Made by a program: the position numbers and the translations under genes
In this document: positions 20,422 to 30,900 of the stretch, in pieces
Numbering within the stretch: position 1 is the stretch's first letter
How the letters are laid out: each line of letters begins with the position of its first letter
Notes under the pieces: model-generated
Databases searched by the model: none
What the model was told of the DNA's origin: nothing
The model's input: only the letters and a program-made list of their open reading frames with translations
DNA from: Pseudomonas sp. Irchel s3f7
Lineage (GTDB): Bacteria > Pseudomonadota > Gammaproteobacteria > Pseudomonadales > Pseudomonadaceae
NCBI RefSeq assembly: GCF_900187615.1
Contig: NZ_FYDO01000024.1
Location: forward strand, 43,526-107,525
Reading direction: 5' to 3'
DNA length: 64,000 nt

Positions 20422-20437
20422 AGCGACATTCGTGCCA
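20422..20437 (-). promoter_or_regulatory. glpSp: Sigma-54 promoter of the glp-like operon
   Basis: On the minus strand the site reads TGGCACGAATGTCGCT: GG and GC exactly 10 bases apart in a good -24/-12 context. It faces glpS, and a sigma-54 activator gene (20758) lies just beyond, divergently transcribed. That pairing makes the call strong although no transcript is seen. Confidence 0.85.
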
Positions 20438-20501
20438 GAAAATTCAAGTTATTGATTCAGTTTGGAAATCCTGAAAAAGGAAGAAAAATGGCGTTCGTTG
20501 C

Positions 20502-20590
20502 TGAACACAAATGAACAATTTGAAATGAACAACTGAACAGTCGAGCGATTGACAATGAACAATAGTGAACAACACTCTACGGACTGTTCA
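20502..20590. promoter_or_regulatory. TGAACA array, candidate activator binding region
   Basis: Six direct TGAACA hexamers start at 20502, 20512, 20526, 20534, 20556 and 20566, plus one inverted TGTTCA at 20585. Two pairs have the identical layout TGAACA-N4-TGAACA (10-base period). The array lies about 65-170 bases upstream of the sigma-54 promoter, the usual place for enhancer sites of the AcoR-type activator. The rest of the gap 20377-20757 holds that promoter and a REPIN. Confidence 0.65.
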
Positions 20591-20598
20591 CGGCCACC

Positions 20599-20664
20599 TG
20601 TAGGAGCCGGCTTGCTGGCGATGGCGTCATCGAAATCGCCATCGCCAGCAAGCCGGCTCCTACA
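20599..20664. repeat. REPIN hairpin
   Basis: Near-perfect inverted 26-base arms beginning TGTAGGAGCCGGCTTGCTGG, separated by about 14 bases, between the divergent glp-like operon and its activator. Confidence 0.85.
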
Positions 20665-20757
20665 AAGGCGTGGCGCGCCAGAACCATCACGTGTGAGATT
20701 CAACGTGATGTGCAAAACCCATAAAAACAATAAAAGCTTGCCCAGAGATCGACTGCC

Positions 20758-22587
20758 ATGGCCGCACCCGCCTCGCCGCTCTCCCACGACGCCATCATCC
20801 AGGACTCCTGGTCACGTTGCCGCACGTTCGGCCTCAGTCACCAGAGCACGCCGGCATTCGACCAATTGCCGGCCGTGGACATTGCGCAACTGCTGGAGAG
20901 CCAGCATTCCCTGGTGCAGACCACCCATCAGGAAGTGCTGCCGTACTACGAGAACATCCTCAGCAACTCCAATTGCCTGATCATGCTCGCCGACAATCAG
21001 GGCCAGGTGCTGACGTCATGGGGGACCCAGCGTTTCATTGAACCGAGCCTGACCCGCGGGTTCAGCGCCGGCGCCAGCTGGATGGAACGTTGCAGCGGGA
21101 CCAACGCCATTGGCACTGCGCTGGCCTGCGAGCAGGCGGTGCACATTGAGCATGACGAACACTTCCTCAAGGCCAACCGTTTCATGACCGGTTCCGCCGC
21201 GCCAATTTTCGATGCCGAACGCAAAGTCATTGCGGTGCTGGATGTGTCCAGCGACAGCTATCTGCCGCCCTCTCATACCTTGGGCATGGTCAAGATGATG
21301 AGCCAGACCGTGGAAAACCGGCTGATCCTCAACCTGTTCCACGGTCAGCATTTTCAACTGACGTTCAACACTGGGCTGAACAACCTCGACAGCCAGTGGG
21401 CCGGGTTGTTGATTTTCGATGAGAGCGGACAGGTTTTGTCGGCCAACCGCCGCGCCGATAATTTGCTTGGCGTTCGACTCTCGCGGATCAGCGTCGAAAG
21501 CCTGTTCAAGGTTTCGCTGCTGGAACTGCTCAATCAACCCGAAGGCCTGCCCTTCTCTCTACAAGCTTCCGGGCGCAACCGCTTTCAGTGCCTGTTGAAA
21601 AGGCCGCAACAAGTGCCGGTGCAGCCGCGAGTGTTTGCTGAACCCGTGGCGGCGCCTGCTGCGATCAGCCTGAACACCCTGCATTTTGGCGACAGCCGCG
21701 TGGAAAAAGCCGTGCGCCAGGCCGAGCGCTTGCTGGAAAAAGACATTCCGTTGCTGATCCATGGGGAAACCGGGGTCGGCAAGGAAGTTTTCGTCAAAGC
21801 GCTGCATCAAGCCAGCTCTCGCAGCAAACAGGCGTTTATTGCGGTGAACTGTGCCGCGATCCCCGCCGAACTGGTCGAATCTGAACTGTTCGGCTACGAG
21901 AGAGGCGCATTCACTGGGGCCAATCAGAAAGGCAGCATCGGGCTGATTCGCAAGGCTGACAAAGGCACGTTGTTCCTTGATGAAATCGGCGACATGCCGC
22001 TGCCGACCCAGGCCCGCCTGCTGCGAGTATTGCAGGAGCGTTGCGTGCAACCGGTGGGCAGCAGCGAGTTGTTCCCGGTGGACCTGCGCATCATTTCCGC
22101 AACCAACCGTTCGTTGCGCGAACAGGTGCAGTTGGGGCGGTTTCGTGAGGATTTGTACTACCGCATCGGCGGCCTGACCCTGGAATTGCCGCCCTTGAGA
22201 GAACGCAGTGATAAAGAGGCGCTGTTCAAACGCCTGTGGGAACAACACCGCGAGCCGAGCCAATGGGCCGGGTTGAGTCACGAAGTGCTGGAACTGTTCA
22301 GCCGTCACCCGTGGCCAGGCAATTTACGTCAGGTCAGCAGCGTGATTCAGGTAGCCCTGGCCATGGCCGAGGAACAACCGATACGGCCGGAGCATTTGCC
22401 GGATGATTTCTTTGTTGATCTGGAGATGGAGCCGGTCGAGACGGCGGAACCGATTGCCGTGGATTTGAATGATGTGGAGGATTTGAATCGGCAGTTGCAG
22501 GCGGCTGGGGGGAATATTTCGTATCTGGCCAGGCGGCTTGGGGTGAGCCGTAACACCCTTTACAAGCGATTGCGCCAGACGGAATGA
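20758..22587 (+). CDS. AcoR-type sigma-54-dependent activator with GAF domain
   Basis: A 609-residue enhancer-binding protein. The N-terminal part (about 60-200) resembles a GAF sensory domain of AcoR-type regulators (GASWMERCSGTNAIGTALA). The central AAA+ domain (about 310-530) has Walker A GETGVGKE near 337, the sigma-54 contact GAFTGA at 383-388 and Walker B TLFLDEIGDM. The C-terminal Fis-type HTH is GGNISYLARRLGVSRNTLYK. It lies divergent from the importer operon with its sigma-54 promoter, so it probably activates that operon in response to the imported compound (inference). Its last 26 codons are repeated twice downstream. Confidence 0.9.
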   Translation: MAAPASPLSHDAIIQDSWSRCRTFGLSHQSTPAFDQLPAVDIAQLLESQHSLVQTTHQEVLPYYENILSNSNCLIMLADNQGQVLTSWGTQRFIEPSLTRGFSAGASWMERCSGTNAIGTALACEQAVHIEHDEHFLKANRFMTGSAAPIFDAERKVIAVLDVSSDSYLPPSHTLGMVKMMSQTVENRLILNLFHGQHFQLTFNTGLNNLDSQWAGLLIFDESGQVLSANRRADNLLGVRLSRISVESLFKVSLLELLNQPEGLPFSLQASGRNRFQCLLKRPQQVPVQPRVFAEPVAAPAAISLNTLHFGDSRVEKAVRQAERLLEKDIPLLIHGETGVGKEVFVKALHQASSRSKQAFIAVNCAAIPAELVESELFGYERGAFTGANQKGSIGLIRKADKGTLFLDEIGDMPLPTQARLLRVLQERCVQPVGSSELFPVDLRIISATNRSLREQVQLGRFREDLYYRIGGLTLELPPLRERSDKEALFKRLWEQHREPSQWAGLSHEVLELFSRHPWPGNLRQVSSVIQVALAMAEEQPIRPEHLPDDFFVDLEMEPVETAEPIAVDLNDVEDLNRQLQAAGGNISYLARRLGVSRNTLYKRLRQTE

Positions 22588-22808
22588 TGGGTTGCCCAGA
22601 CGGGCCCTATCGCTGGCAAGCCAGCTCCTACAGTGCCCGAGGTGTACGTAAATTTGGCGAACGGCGCGACCTTGTAGGAGCTGGATTGCCAGCGATGGGG
22701 CCCGCCCTGTCAGAGCAGAATGGCTGCGGGGGGAATATTTCGTATCTGGCCAGGCGGTTGGGGGTTAGTCGCAATACCCTCTACAAACGGCTGCGCCAGA
22801 CGGAATGA
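22584..22808 (+). CDS. Possible 74-residue HTH peptide from repeat unit two
   Basis: An ATG overlaps the activator stop (ATGA at 22584-22587) and opens a 74-codon frame. It reads through the REPIN and ends with the complete Fis-type HTH GGNISYLARRLGVSRNTLYK. Translation could be coupled to the activator. The REPIN-derived first 48 residues are unlike a selected protein, and no separate ribosome-binding site is seen. The silent-only pattern in this copy is the one sign of coding constraint. Confidence 0.3.
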   Translation: MMGCPDGPYRWQASSYSARGVRKFGERRDLVGAGLPAMGPALSEQNGCGGNISYLARRLGVSRNTLYKRLRQTE

Positions 22809-23029
22809 TGGGTTGCCCGGACGGGCCCTATCGCTGGCAAGCCAGCTCCTACAGTGCCAGAGGTGTACGTAAATTTGGCGAACGGCGCGACCTTGTAGGA
22901 GCTGGCTTGCCAGCGATGACGCCCGCCCTGTCAGAGCAGAATGGCAGCGGGGGGAATATTTCGTATCTGGCCAGGCGGCTTGGGGTGAGCCGTAACACCC
23001 TTTACAAGCGATTGCGCCAGACGGAATGA
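22805..23029 (+). CDS. Possible 74-residue HTH peptide from repeat unit three
   Basis: Same architecture as the frame at 22584: it begins at the ATGA of the previous unit's stop and ends in the same HTH. The 221-base unit is one base short of 222, a whole number of codons, so each stop-start overlap regenerates the next frame. Probably a by-product of the duplication unless expression is shown. Confidence 0.22.
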   Translation: MMGCPDGPYRWQASSYSARGVRKFGERRDLVGAGLPAMTPALSEQNGSGGNISYLARRLGVSRNTLYKRLRQTE

Positions 23030-23185
23030 TGGGTTGCCCGGACGGGCCCTATCGCTGGCAAGCCAGCTCCTACAGTGCCCGAGGTGTACGTAAATTTGGC
23101 GAACGGCGCGACCTTGTAGGAGCTGGCTTGCCAGCGATGGGGCCCGCCCTGTCAGAGCAGAATTAGCGAGCAGCCCCTAAAAACA

Positions 23186-23208
23186 AAAACCCGCACAAGG
23201 CGGGTTTT
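23186..23208. terminator. Bidirectional terminator between the repeat array and cysS
   Basis: AAAACCCGC and GCGGGTTTT stem with a short loop, A-rich on the left and T-rich on the right, between convergent transcription units. Confidence 0.85.
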
Positions 23209-23228
23209 GTTTGTAGCGACTACAGCAA

Positions 23229-24611
23229 TCAGTCAGCCAGACGCCAGGTCGTGCCGCCCTTGCCGTCTTCCAGCACCACGCCCATGGCGGTGAGCTGATC
23301 GCGGATGCGGTCGGATTCGGCCCAGTCTTTACCGGCACGTGCCGCCAGACGCGCAGCGATCAATGCCTCGACTTCGGCTGCATCGACGCGCCCTTCGGCA
23401 CCGGCTTGCAGGAAGTCATCGGCTTCGAGTTGCAACACACCCAACACGCTGGCCAGTTCTTTCAAACGGGCTGCCAGACCGGCCGCTGCGTTGAGATCAC
23501 TCTCGCGCAAACGGTTGATCTCGCGGACCATCTCGAACAGCACTGCGCAGGCTTCCGGCGTGCCGAAGTCGTCGTTCATCACCGTGGTGAAGCGCTGGAC
23601 GAACGCTTCGCCGCCAGCAGGCGCGACAGTCGGCAGGCCTTTCAACGCGTGGTAGAAACGCTCGAGTGCGCCCTTGGCGTCCTTGAGGTTGTCTTCCGAA
23701 TAGTTGATGGCGCTGCGGTAGTGGCTCGACACCAGCAGGTAACGCACGACTTCCGGGTGGTACTTGTCGAGCACGTCGCGAATGGTGAAGAAGTTGTTCA
23801 AGGACTTGGACATCTTCTCGCCATTGATGCGAATCATGCCGCAATGCATCCACGCGTTGGCGTAGGTCTTGCCGGTGGCCGCTTCGCTCTGGGCGATTTC
23901 GTTTTCGTGGTGCGGGAACTCAAGGTCGCTGCCGCCGCCATGAATGTCGAAAGTCTCACCGAGGCAGCAGGTCGACATCACCGAGCATTCGATGTGCCAG
24001 CCTGGACGCCCGGCGCCCCACGGCGATTCCCAGCTCGGCTCGCCCGGTTTGGCGGCTTTCCACAGCACGAAGTCCAGCGGGTCCTGCTTGGACTCGTCGA
24101 CTTCGATGCGCGCACCGATGCGCAGGTCTTCGATCTTCTTGCGCGACAGTTTGCCGTAGCCCATGAACTTGCCGACGCGGTAGTACACGTCGCCATTGCC
24201 CGGGGCGTAGGCGTAACCCTTGTCGATCAAGGTCTGGATCATCGCGTGCATGCCAGGGATGTGATCCGTGGCACGCGGTTCCATGTCCGGCTTCTTGATG
24301 TTCAGGCGCGCTTCGTCTTCGTGCATCGCCGCGATCATGCGCTCGGTCAACGCTTCGAACGATTCGCCGTTCTCGTTGGCCCGGTTGATGATCTTGTCGT
24401 CAATGTCGGTGATGTTGCGCACATAAGTCAGGTCGTAACCGCTGAAGCGCAACCAGCGTGTCACCAGGTCAAACGCAACCATGCTGCGGCCGTGGCCCAG
24501 GTGGCAGTAGTCGTACACGGTCATCCCGCAGACGTACATGCGCACGTTGTTGCCATCCAAAGGCTTGAAGACTTCTTTGCTCTTGGTGAGCGTGTTGTAA
24601 ATGGTTAGCAC
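23229..24611 (-). CDS. cysS: Cysteinyl-tRNA synthetase
   Basis: A 460-residue class I aminoacyl-tRNA synthetase that charges tRNA-Cys. Visible are the N-terminal zinc-site cysteine in VCGMTVYDYCHLGHGR (the HIGH motif reads HLGH), the WHIECS zinc/active-site segment and the KMSKS loop (EKMSKSLNNF). Full normal length. It follows glnS on the minus strand after 15 bases, a pairing usual in Pseudomonas. Confidence 0.97.
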   Translation of the reverse strand: MLTIYNTLTKSKEVFKPLDGNNVRMYVCGMTVYDYCHLGHGRSMVAFDLVTRWLRFSGYDLTYVRNITDIDDKIINRANENGESFEALTERMIAAMHEDEARLNIKKPDMEPRATDHIPGMHAMIQTLIDKGYAYAPGNGDVYYRVGKFMGYGKLSRKKIEDLRIGARIEVDESKQDPLDFVLWKAAKPGEPSWESPWGAGRPGWHIECSVMSTCCLGETFDIHGGGSDLEFPHHENEIAQSEAATGKTYANAWMHCGMIRINGEKMSKSLNNFFTIRDVLDKYHPEVVRYLLVSSHYRSAINYSEDNLKDAKGALERFYHALKGLPTVAPAGGEAFVQRFTTVMNDDFGTPEACAVLFEMVREINRLRESDLNAAAGLAARLKELASVLGVLQLEADDFLQAGAEGRVDAAEVEALIAARLAARAGKDWAESDRIRDQLTAMGVVLEDGKGGTTWRLAD

Positions 24612-24626
24612 GTTAACTTCCTTGAA

Positions 24627-26324
<1,698 letters not shown>

Positions 26325-26591
26325 AGGATCCTTGAACGTACAAGTGCGTGGCCGTAATGAAGGCCGGACAAAACAAAGCCGCTATCATAGCCGATGCCGT
26401 CAAGTGCCTGACAGAGCGCACCCTGTAAACCGTCGTATTTAATAGGCTCTAAATGAAAAAACAGCCTCGAAATTCGCGCCCGGCACGCTAAACTGCGCAC
26501 CTTGGCCAAGACAGGCTGAACCGGTGGCGGAACGTGAGGTTCCAACACCACGAATTCCTTTAATACGCTTCAACTCAAAAGAGTCCCGATC

Positions 26592-27095
26592 ATGACCCAA
26601 GTCAAACTGACGACCAACCATGGCGACATCGTCCTCGAACTGAACGCCGACAAAGCCCCGATCACCGTGGCCAACTTCATCGAGTACGTTAAGGCCGGTC
26701 ACTACGAAAACACCGTTTTCCACCGTGTCATCGGTAACTTCATGATCCAGGGCGGCGGTTTCGAGCCAGGCATGAAAGAAAAGAAAGACAAGCGTCCAAG
26801 CATCCAGAACGAAGCTGACAACGGCCTCTCCAACGACAAGTACACCGTCGCCATGGCCCGCACCATGGAGCCGCATTCGGCTTCCGCGCAGTTCTTCATC
26901 AACGTTGCAGACAACAGCTTCCTCAACCACAGCGGCAAGAACACTCAGGGTTGGGGCTACGCGGTATTCGGTAAAGTGACCGCCGGCACCGACGTTGTCG
27001 ACAAGATCAAAGGCGTGGCCACCACTTCCAAGTCCGGCCACCAGGACGTACCAGCAGACGACGTGATCATCGAGAAAGCCGAGATCATTGAGTGA
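26592..27095 (+). CDS. ppiB: Peptidyl-prolyl cis-trans isomerase B (cyclophilin)
   Basis: A 167-residue cytoplasmic cyclophilin without signal peptide. Core motifs are visible: FHRVIGNFMIQGGGF with the catalytic Arg, MARTMEPHSASAQFFINVADN and the GYAVFGKVTAGTDVVDKI segment. It is divergent from glnS and overlaps lpxH by 4 bases, as in other pseudomonads. Confidence 0.96.
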   Translation: MTQVKLTTNHGDIVLELNADKAPITVANFIEYVKAGHYENTVFHRVIGNFMIQGGGFEPGMKEKKDKRPSIQNEADNGLSNDKYTVAMARTMEPHSASAQFFINVADNSFLNHSGKNTQGWGYAVFGKVTAGTDVVDKIKGVATTSKSGHQDVPADDVIIEKAEIIE

Positions 27096-27844
27096 TATTG
27101 CTGATTTCAGATTTACATCTGGAAGAGGAGCGCCCGGACATAACCCGGGCGTTTCTGGATTTGCTCGCCGGACGCGCCCGCTCGGCGAGTGCGTTGTACA
27201 TTCTGGGCGACTTTTTCGAGGCGTGGATTGGCGACGACGCCATGACCCCTTTCCAGCGTTCCATCTGCCAGGCCCTGCGCGAGTTGAGCGACAGCGGCAC
27301 GGCCATTTTTCTGATGCACGGCAATCGTGACTTCATGCTCGGCAAGGCTTTCTGCAAACAGGCCGGCTGTACATTGTTGAAGGACCCGAGTGTCGTGCAG
27401 TTCAACGGCGAGCCGGTGCTATTGATGCACGGCGACAGCCTTTGCACCCGCGACGTCGGCTATATGAAGCTGCGGCGTTACCTGCGCAACCCGATCACGC
27501 TGTTCATCCTGCGCCATTTGCCCTTGAGTACCCGCCATAAACTGGGCCGTAAGCTGCGCAGTGAAAGCCGTGCGCAAACACGGATGAAGGCCAATGACAT
27601 CGTCGATGTCACGCCCGAGGAGATTCCGCGGATCATGCAGGAATACGGCGTGAAAACCCTGATCCACGGCCACACCCACCGCCCCGCCATCCACAAGTTG
27701 CAACTGGGCGAACAAGCGGCACGGCGCATTGTGCTGGGGGATTGGGACCGTCAAGGCTGGGCATTGCAGGTGGATGACAGCGGGTTTGCGCTGGCACCGT
27801 TCGATTTCACCCCGCCGCCGCAATTGCAGGCTCCATCGATCTGA
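27092..27844 (+). CDS. lpxH: UDP-2,3-diacylglucosamine diphosphatase
   Basis: A 250-residue metallophosphoesterase of lipid A synthesis that hydrolyses UDP-2,3-diacylglucosamine to lipid X and UMP. Metal-binding motifs are visible: SDLHLEEERP, GDFFEAWIGDD, HGNRDFM, MHGDSLC and HGHTHRP. The start is a GTG (27092) overlapping the ppiB stop (GTGA), implying coupling. Confidence 0.95.
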   Translation: MILLISDLHLEEERPDITRAFLDLLAGRARSASALYILGDFFEAWIGDDAMTPFQRSICQALRELSDSGTAIFLMHGNRDFMLGKAFCKQAGCTLLKDPSVVQFNGEPVLLMHGDSLCTRDVGYMKLRRYLRNPITLFILRHLPLSTRHKLGRKLRSESRAQTRMKANDIVDVTPEEIPRIMQEYGVKTLIHGHTHRPAIHKLQLGEQAARRIVLGDWDRQGWALQVDDSGFALAPFDFTPPPQLQAPSI

Positions 27845-27863
27845 CTGCCACACACAAAAACCT

Positions 27864-27890
27864 GTGGGAGCCGGCTCGCTCCCACATTTT
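27864..27890. terminator. Hairpin terminator after lpxH
   Basis: GTGGGAGC and GCTCCCAC arms around a 6-base loop, then A-TTTT. Also a REP-type sequence. It separates lpxH from the convergent tamB. Confidence 0.7.
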
Positions 27891-27959
27891 ATTGACCGTG
27901 TTCTGATCCGCTTCGCGGCCCAGCGGGAGCAAGCGCCCTCGCCACAGCACGGATACGGC

Positions 27960-30900
27960 TTAGAAATCCCGCTTGTAAAAGATGTCCAGCGAACTGGCCA
28001 CACCGCTGGCGACTTCGAGGTAGACCTTTTTGCTCAGCTTGTAGCGCAGGCCGATGGTGTTGGCCGGTTCGAACACGCCGACGCCATAACGCAGGCTGAG
28101 CTTCTCCGAGATGTTGCCGCTAGCCACCACGCTGGTGGCGTTGCCGCTGCCCTCGGTGTCGAGCTGGAAGTCCTCGATCCCCAGGTTCTTGGCCAGCCCA
28201 CCGGTCACCCCGGAGCTGCCCATCAGGCCCAACCCGAGTGCGGCCTGTGCCAGCATGTTGTTGTCTTCACCGTTGGTACTTAACGGACGTCCGAGCACCA
28301 GATAGGACAATGCCTGCTCCTGGCTCATGGCCGGTTCGGAGAAAATCTGCGTGGTCGGTTGCTCGGCGCTGCCGCTCAGACGAATACCGGCGATCACGTC
28401 GTCGGTCTGGCGAATCGCTTCGATGTCCAGATACGGCTGGTCGATCGGTCCGGCAAACAGCAACCGCGCCCGGCGCACCGAAAGCCGCTGCCCATAGGCG
28501 CGATAACGACCGTCGTTGAGCCACAACTCACCCCGGGTGTCCATGTTGTCGCCGATGTGCACATGCCCTTGCACATTGGCGGTCAGGCCGAACCCGGCGA
28601 AGCTCAACTTCTCGTCACCGACCAGCACTTCGATGTCCATTTTCATCGCCAGCGGCGGATTGCCCTCTTCGGTCTGCTGACCGACGATCACCGTGTCATC
28701 AGAGACTTTGACCGTCGAAGGCGGCAACTCGCGAATGGTGATGTCACCCTTGGGCACCAGCACTTTGCCGGCGATGGCCAACTCGTCACCCTTCATCGAT
28801 ATTTTCAGGTCCGGCGCCACTTCCAGCTTGGCGTAAGGCTCGACCGTCACGGGCAACTGCGAGCCCTTGAGCGCCAGGTCCACCACCAGCGCCTGACCCC
28901 AGGCGATGTTGCCGTTCAAGGTCCCCTGCCCGCTCTTGCCGCTTTTCCAGCCGCCGTTCAGTTGCACGTTTTCGCCAGCGATGAGCGCTTGCAGGTTGAG
29001 GTTTTTGAGTTCCATCGGCAACTCGGGGCCGGAGACTTCGCCATCACTGAGCTGCAAGCTGCCATTGACCTGCGGCGCCAACAGACCACCGGAGATCGTA
29101 CCGCTGCCATTCAAACGCCCCGTCAGTTTCTCGACCATGGGCACAAACGGTCGCGCCACCGACAGGTCCAGCCCATTCAAGCGGAATGAGCCCGACACTG
29201 GTTTGTTCTTGAGCAACGGATTGATCTGCGCCTGGAGCATCAGCTCGCCGAGCTTGGCACCGGCGAAATTGAGGTCGGTGTCGATGCGTTTAGGCGTGAG
29301 CTTGCTGGTGAGTTTCAGGGTCTGGTACGGGAAATCGATCCACTGGTCTTTTTCCTTGATGCGCAACGTGCCACCGCTGGCGTCGACGCTGATCAGGCCA
29401 TTCGGGCCGCTGGCCGGCAAGTCCAGTTGCAGGTCGGCATTGAGCCGACCCTGCCAGGCGAAATCCTTGGGCAGCCATTGGGCGAGGCTGTCGATGGGGA
29501 ATTGCTTGAGGTGATAACGCAGTTTCGGCTCCGGCATCAGACGCGAATCTTCACCGCACAGGCTCGCCTGGCCGGACGCCCAGCAATGGGCGCCAAAGTT
29601 GATTTTACCGTCCGCCAGGCGTTCGAGTTTCGCCGGACCTTGCAGCTTCCAGTCTTGCCCACCAGCCTGAATCTCACCACTCGCCAGCCGCCCGCGCCAG
29701 TCGCCTTTGTCCAGCGCACCGTCCAGCCCCAGGGCCAGTTTCAGCGTCGGCCCTTGCAGGTCGAGGGCGAGTTTCTGATGCTTGATGTCGCCCTGACCGC
29801 TGGCCGTCAATGTCCCGAATGACGTGTCACCGGCCTGGATGCCGCTGCCCTTGAGGTCGATTTTCGCCCGTTGCGCACTGTCGAGGGTGGCGTCGAGGTT
29901 CAGGCTTTGCAGGCGATTGTCCTGGAACACCAATTGCGTGCCTTGCAGCCCGAGCTTGCCCTGTGGCGCTTTGAGCGTACCGGCGACATCCACGCGGCCA
30001 TTGATCTGGCCGCGCAGTTCGGGCCAGAGTTGAGCCAAACGCGTCAGTTTGATATCGATCTGCCCGGCGAGCTTCTGTTGCAGGCTGCCCTTGCCGGTGA
30101 TGCTGTTATCGCCGAGGCGGATTTGCAGCGCGTTGAGGTTCCATTGCTCGCCAACGCCATCGGCCTTGGCCTGGATCACCGCCGGCTGGCCACGCAATTT
30201 ACCTTTCAGGTCCAGGTCGGCGTTGAGGCTGAGCGTTTCATTTTTCATCTCGCCTTTACTGCGCAACGGCCCCGCCAACGTGCCCGGCAACTCCGCGACC
30301 CAGTACGCCGGGTTGATGGCCGACAGGTCCAGTGCGGTGTCCCAGGCGATGCCATCGGCGAATTGCAGGTTCAGATGGCCTTCGGCCTTGCCCTGCCCGG
30401 CCTGGAGTTGAATCTGTTGCAGGTAGATTTTGCTCAGGTCGCCGGCAAACGGGCTCGCCAACGTGAAGGCACCCGCCGGGCCATCTGCAGCGGCCTCAAA
30501 ATGACCGAGGTACTTGCCGTCGGTGTAGGACACCTCACCGTTGAAGCGGCGCAACGCCACTTCCGGCTCATCGATCAGCGGATACAACCGGTGCCACGGG
30601 AAGTCCAGCCAGTCGAATTTAGCTTCGGCGCTCAGGGCTTTGCTCCAATCCAGTTGCCCGGTGAGCTTGAGGCTTTGTTTGTCGTTGGCGATCAGGTCCA
30701 GCGCGGCGATTTGTGCGCCGTTGGCGTCGACTTTGCCTTGCAGCGCCAGTGCGACCGGGCCTTTCTCTGCCGGCAAACTCGCCTTGCCTTGTAGCGCGTA
30801 ACCGTTTTTCAGGTCGCCAGCGCCGGTCAGTTCCAGTTGATTGAGTTGCAGGGTATCTGGCAGATCGGCACTCGGCTTGAAGCCATCGGCGGTGATGCGC

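Larger units (their letters stand above)
22504..23163 (+). repeat. Three tandem 221-bp units: activator 3' end plus REPIN
   Basis: Each unit carries the last 26 codons of the activator (GGNISYLARR to RLRQTE and stop), then about 130 bases including a REPIN. The AATATTTCG landmark is at 22513, 22734 and 22955, exactly 221 apart. Stops are at 22585, 22806 and 23027. Only unit one is in frame with the activator. Units one and three are identical in the coding part; unit two has ten base changes in nine codons, all silent. The unit is not a CRISPR repeat. The gap 22588-23228 holds this array and the terminator at 23186. Confidence 0.95.

Noticed and set aside
22504..23163. Tandem array considered as CRISPR or VNTR coding repeat
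   Set aside because: Units are 221 bases with coding content and no alternating short repeat and unique spacer pattern; there are no cas genes. The unit is not a multiple of three, so it is not an in-frame protein repeat.
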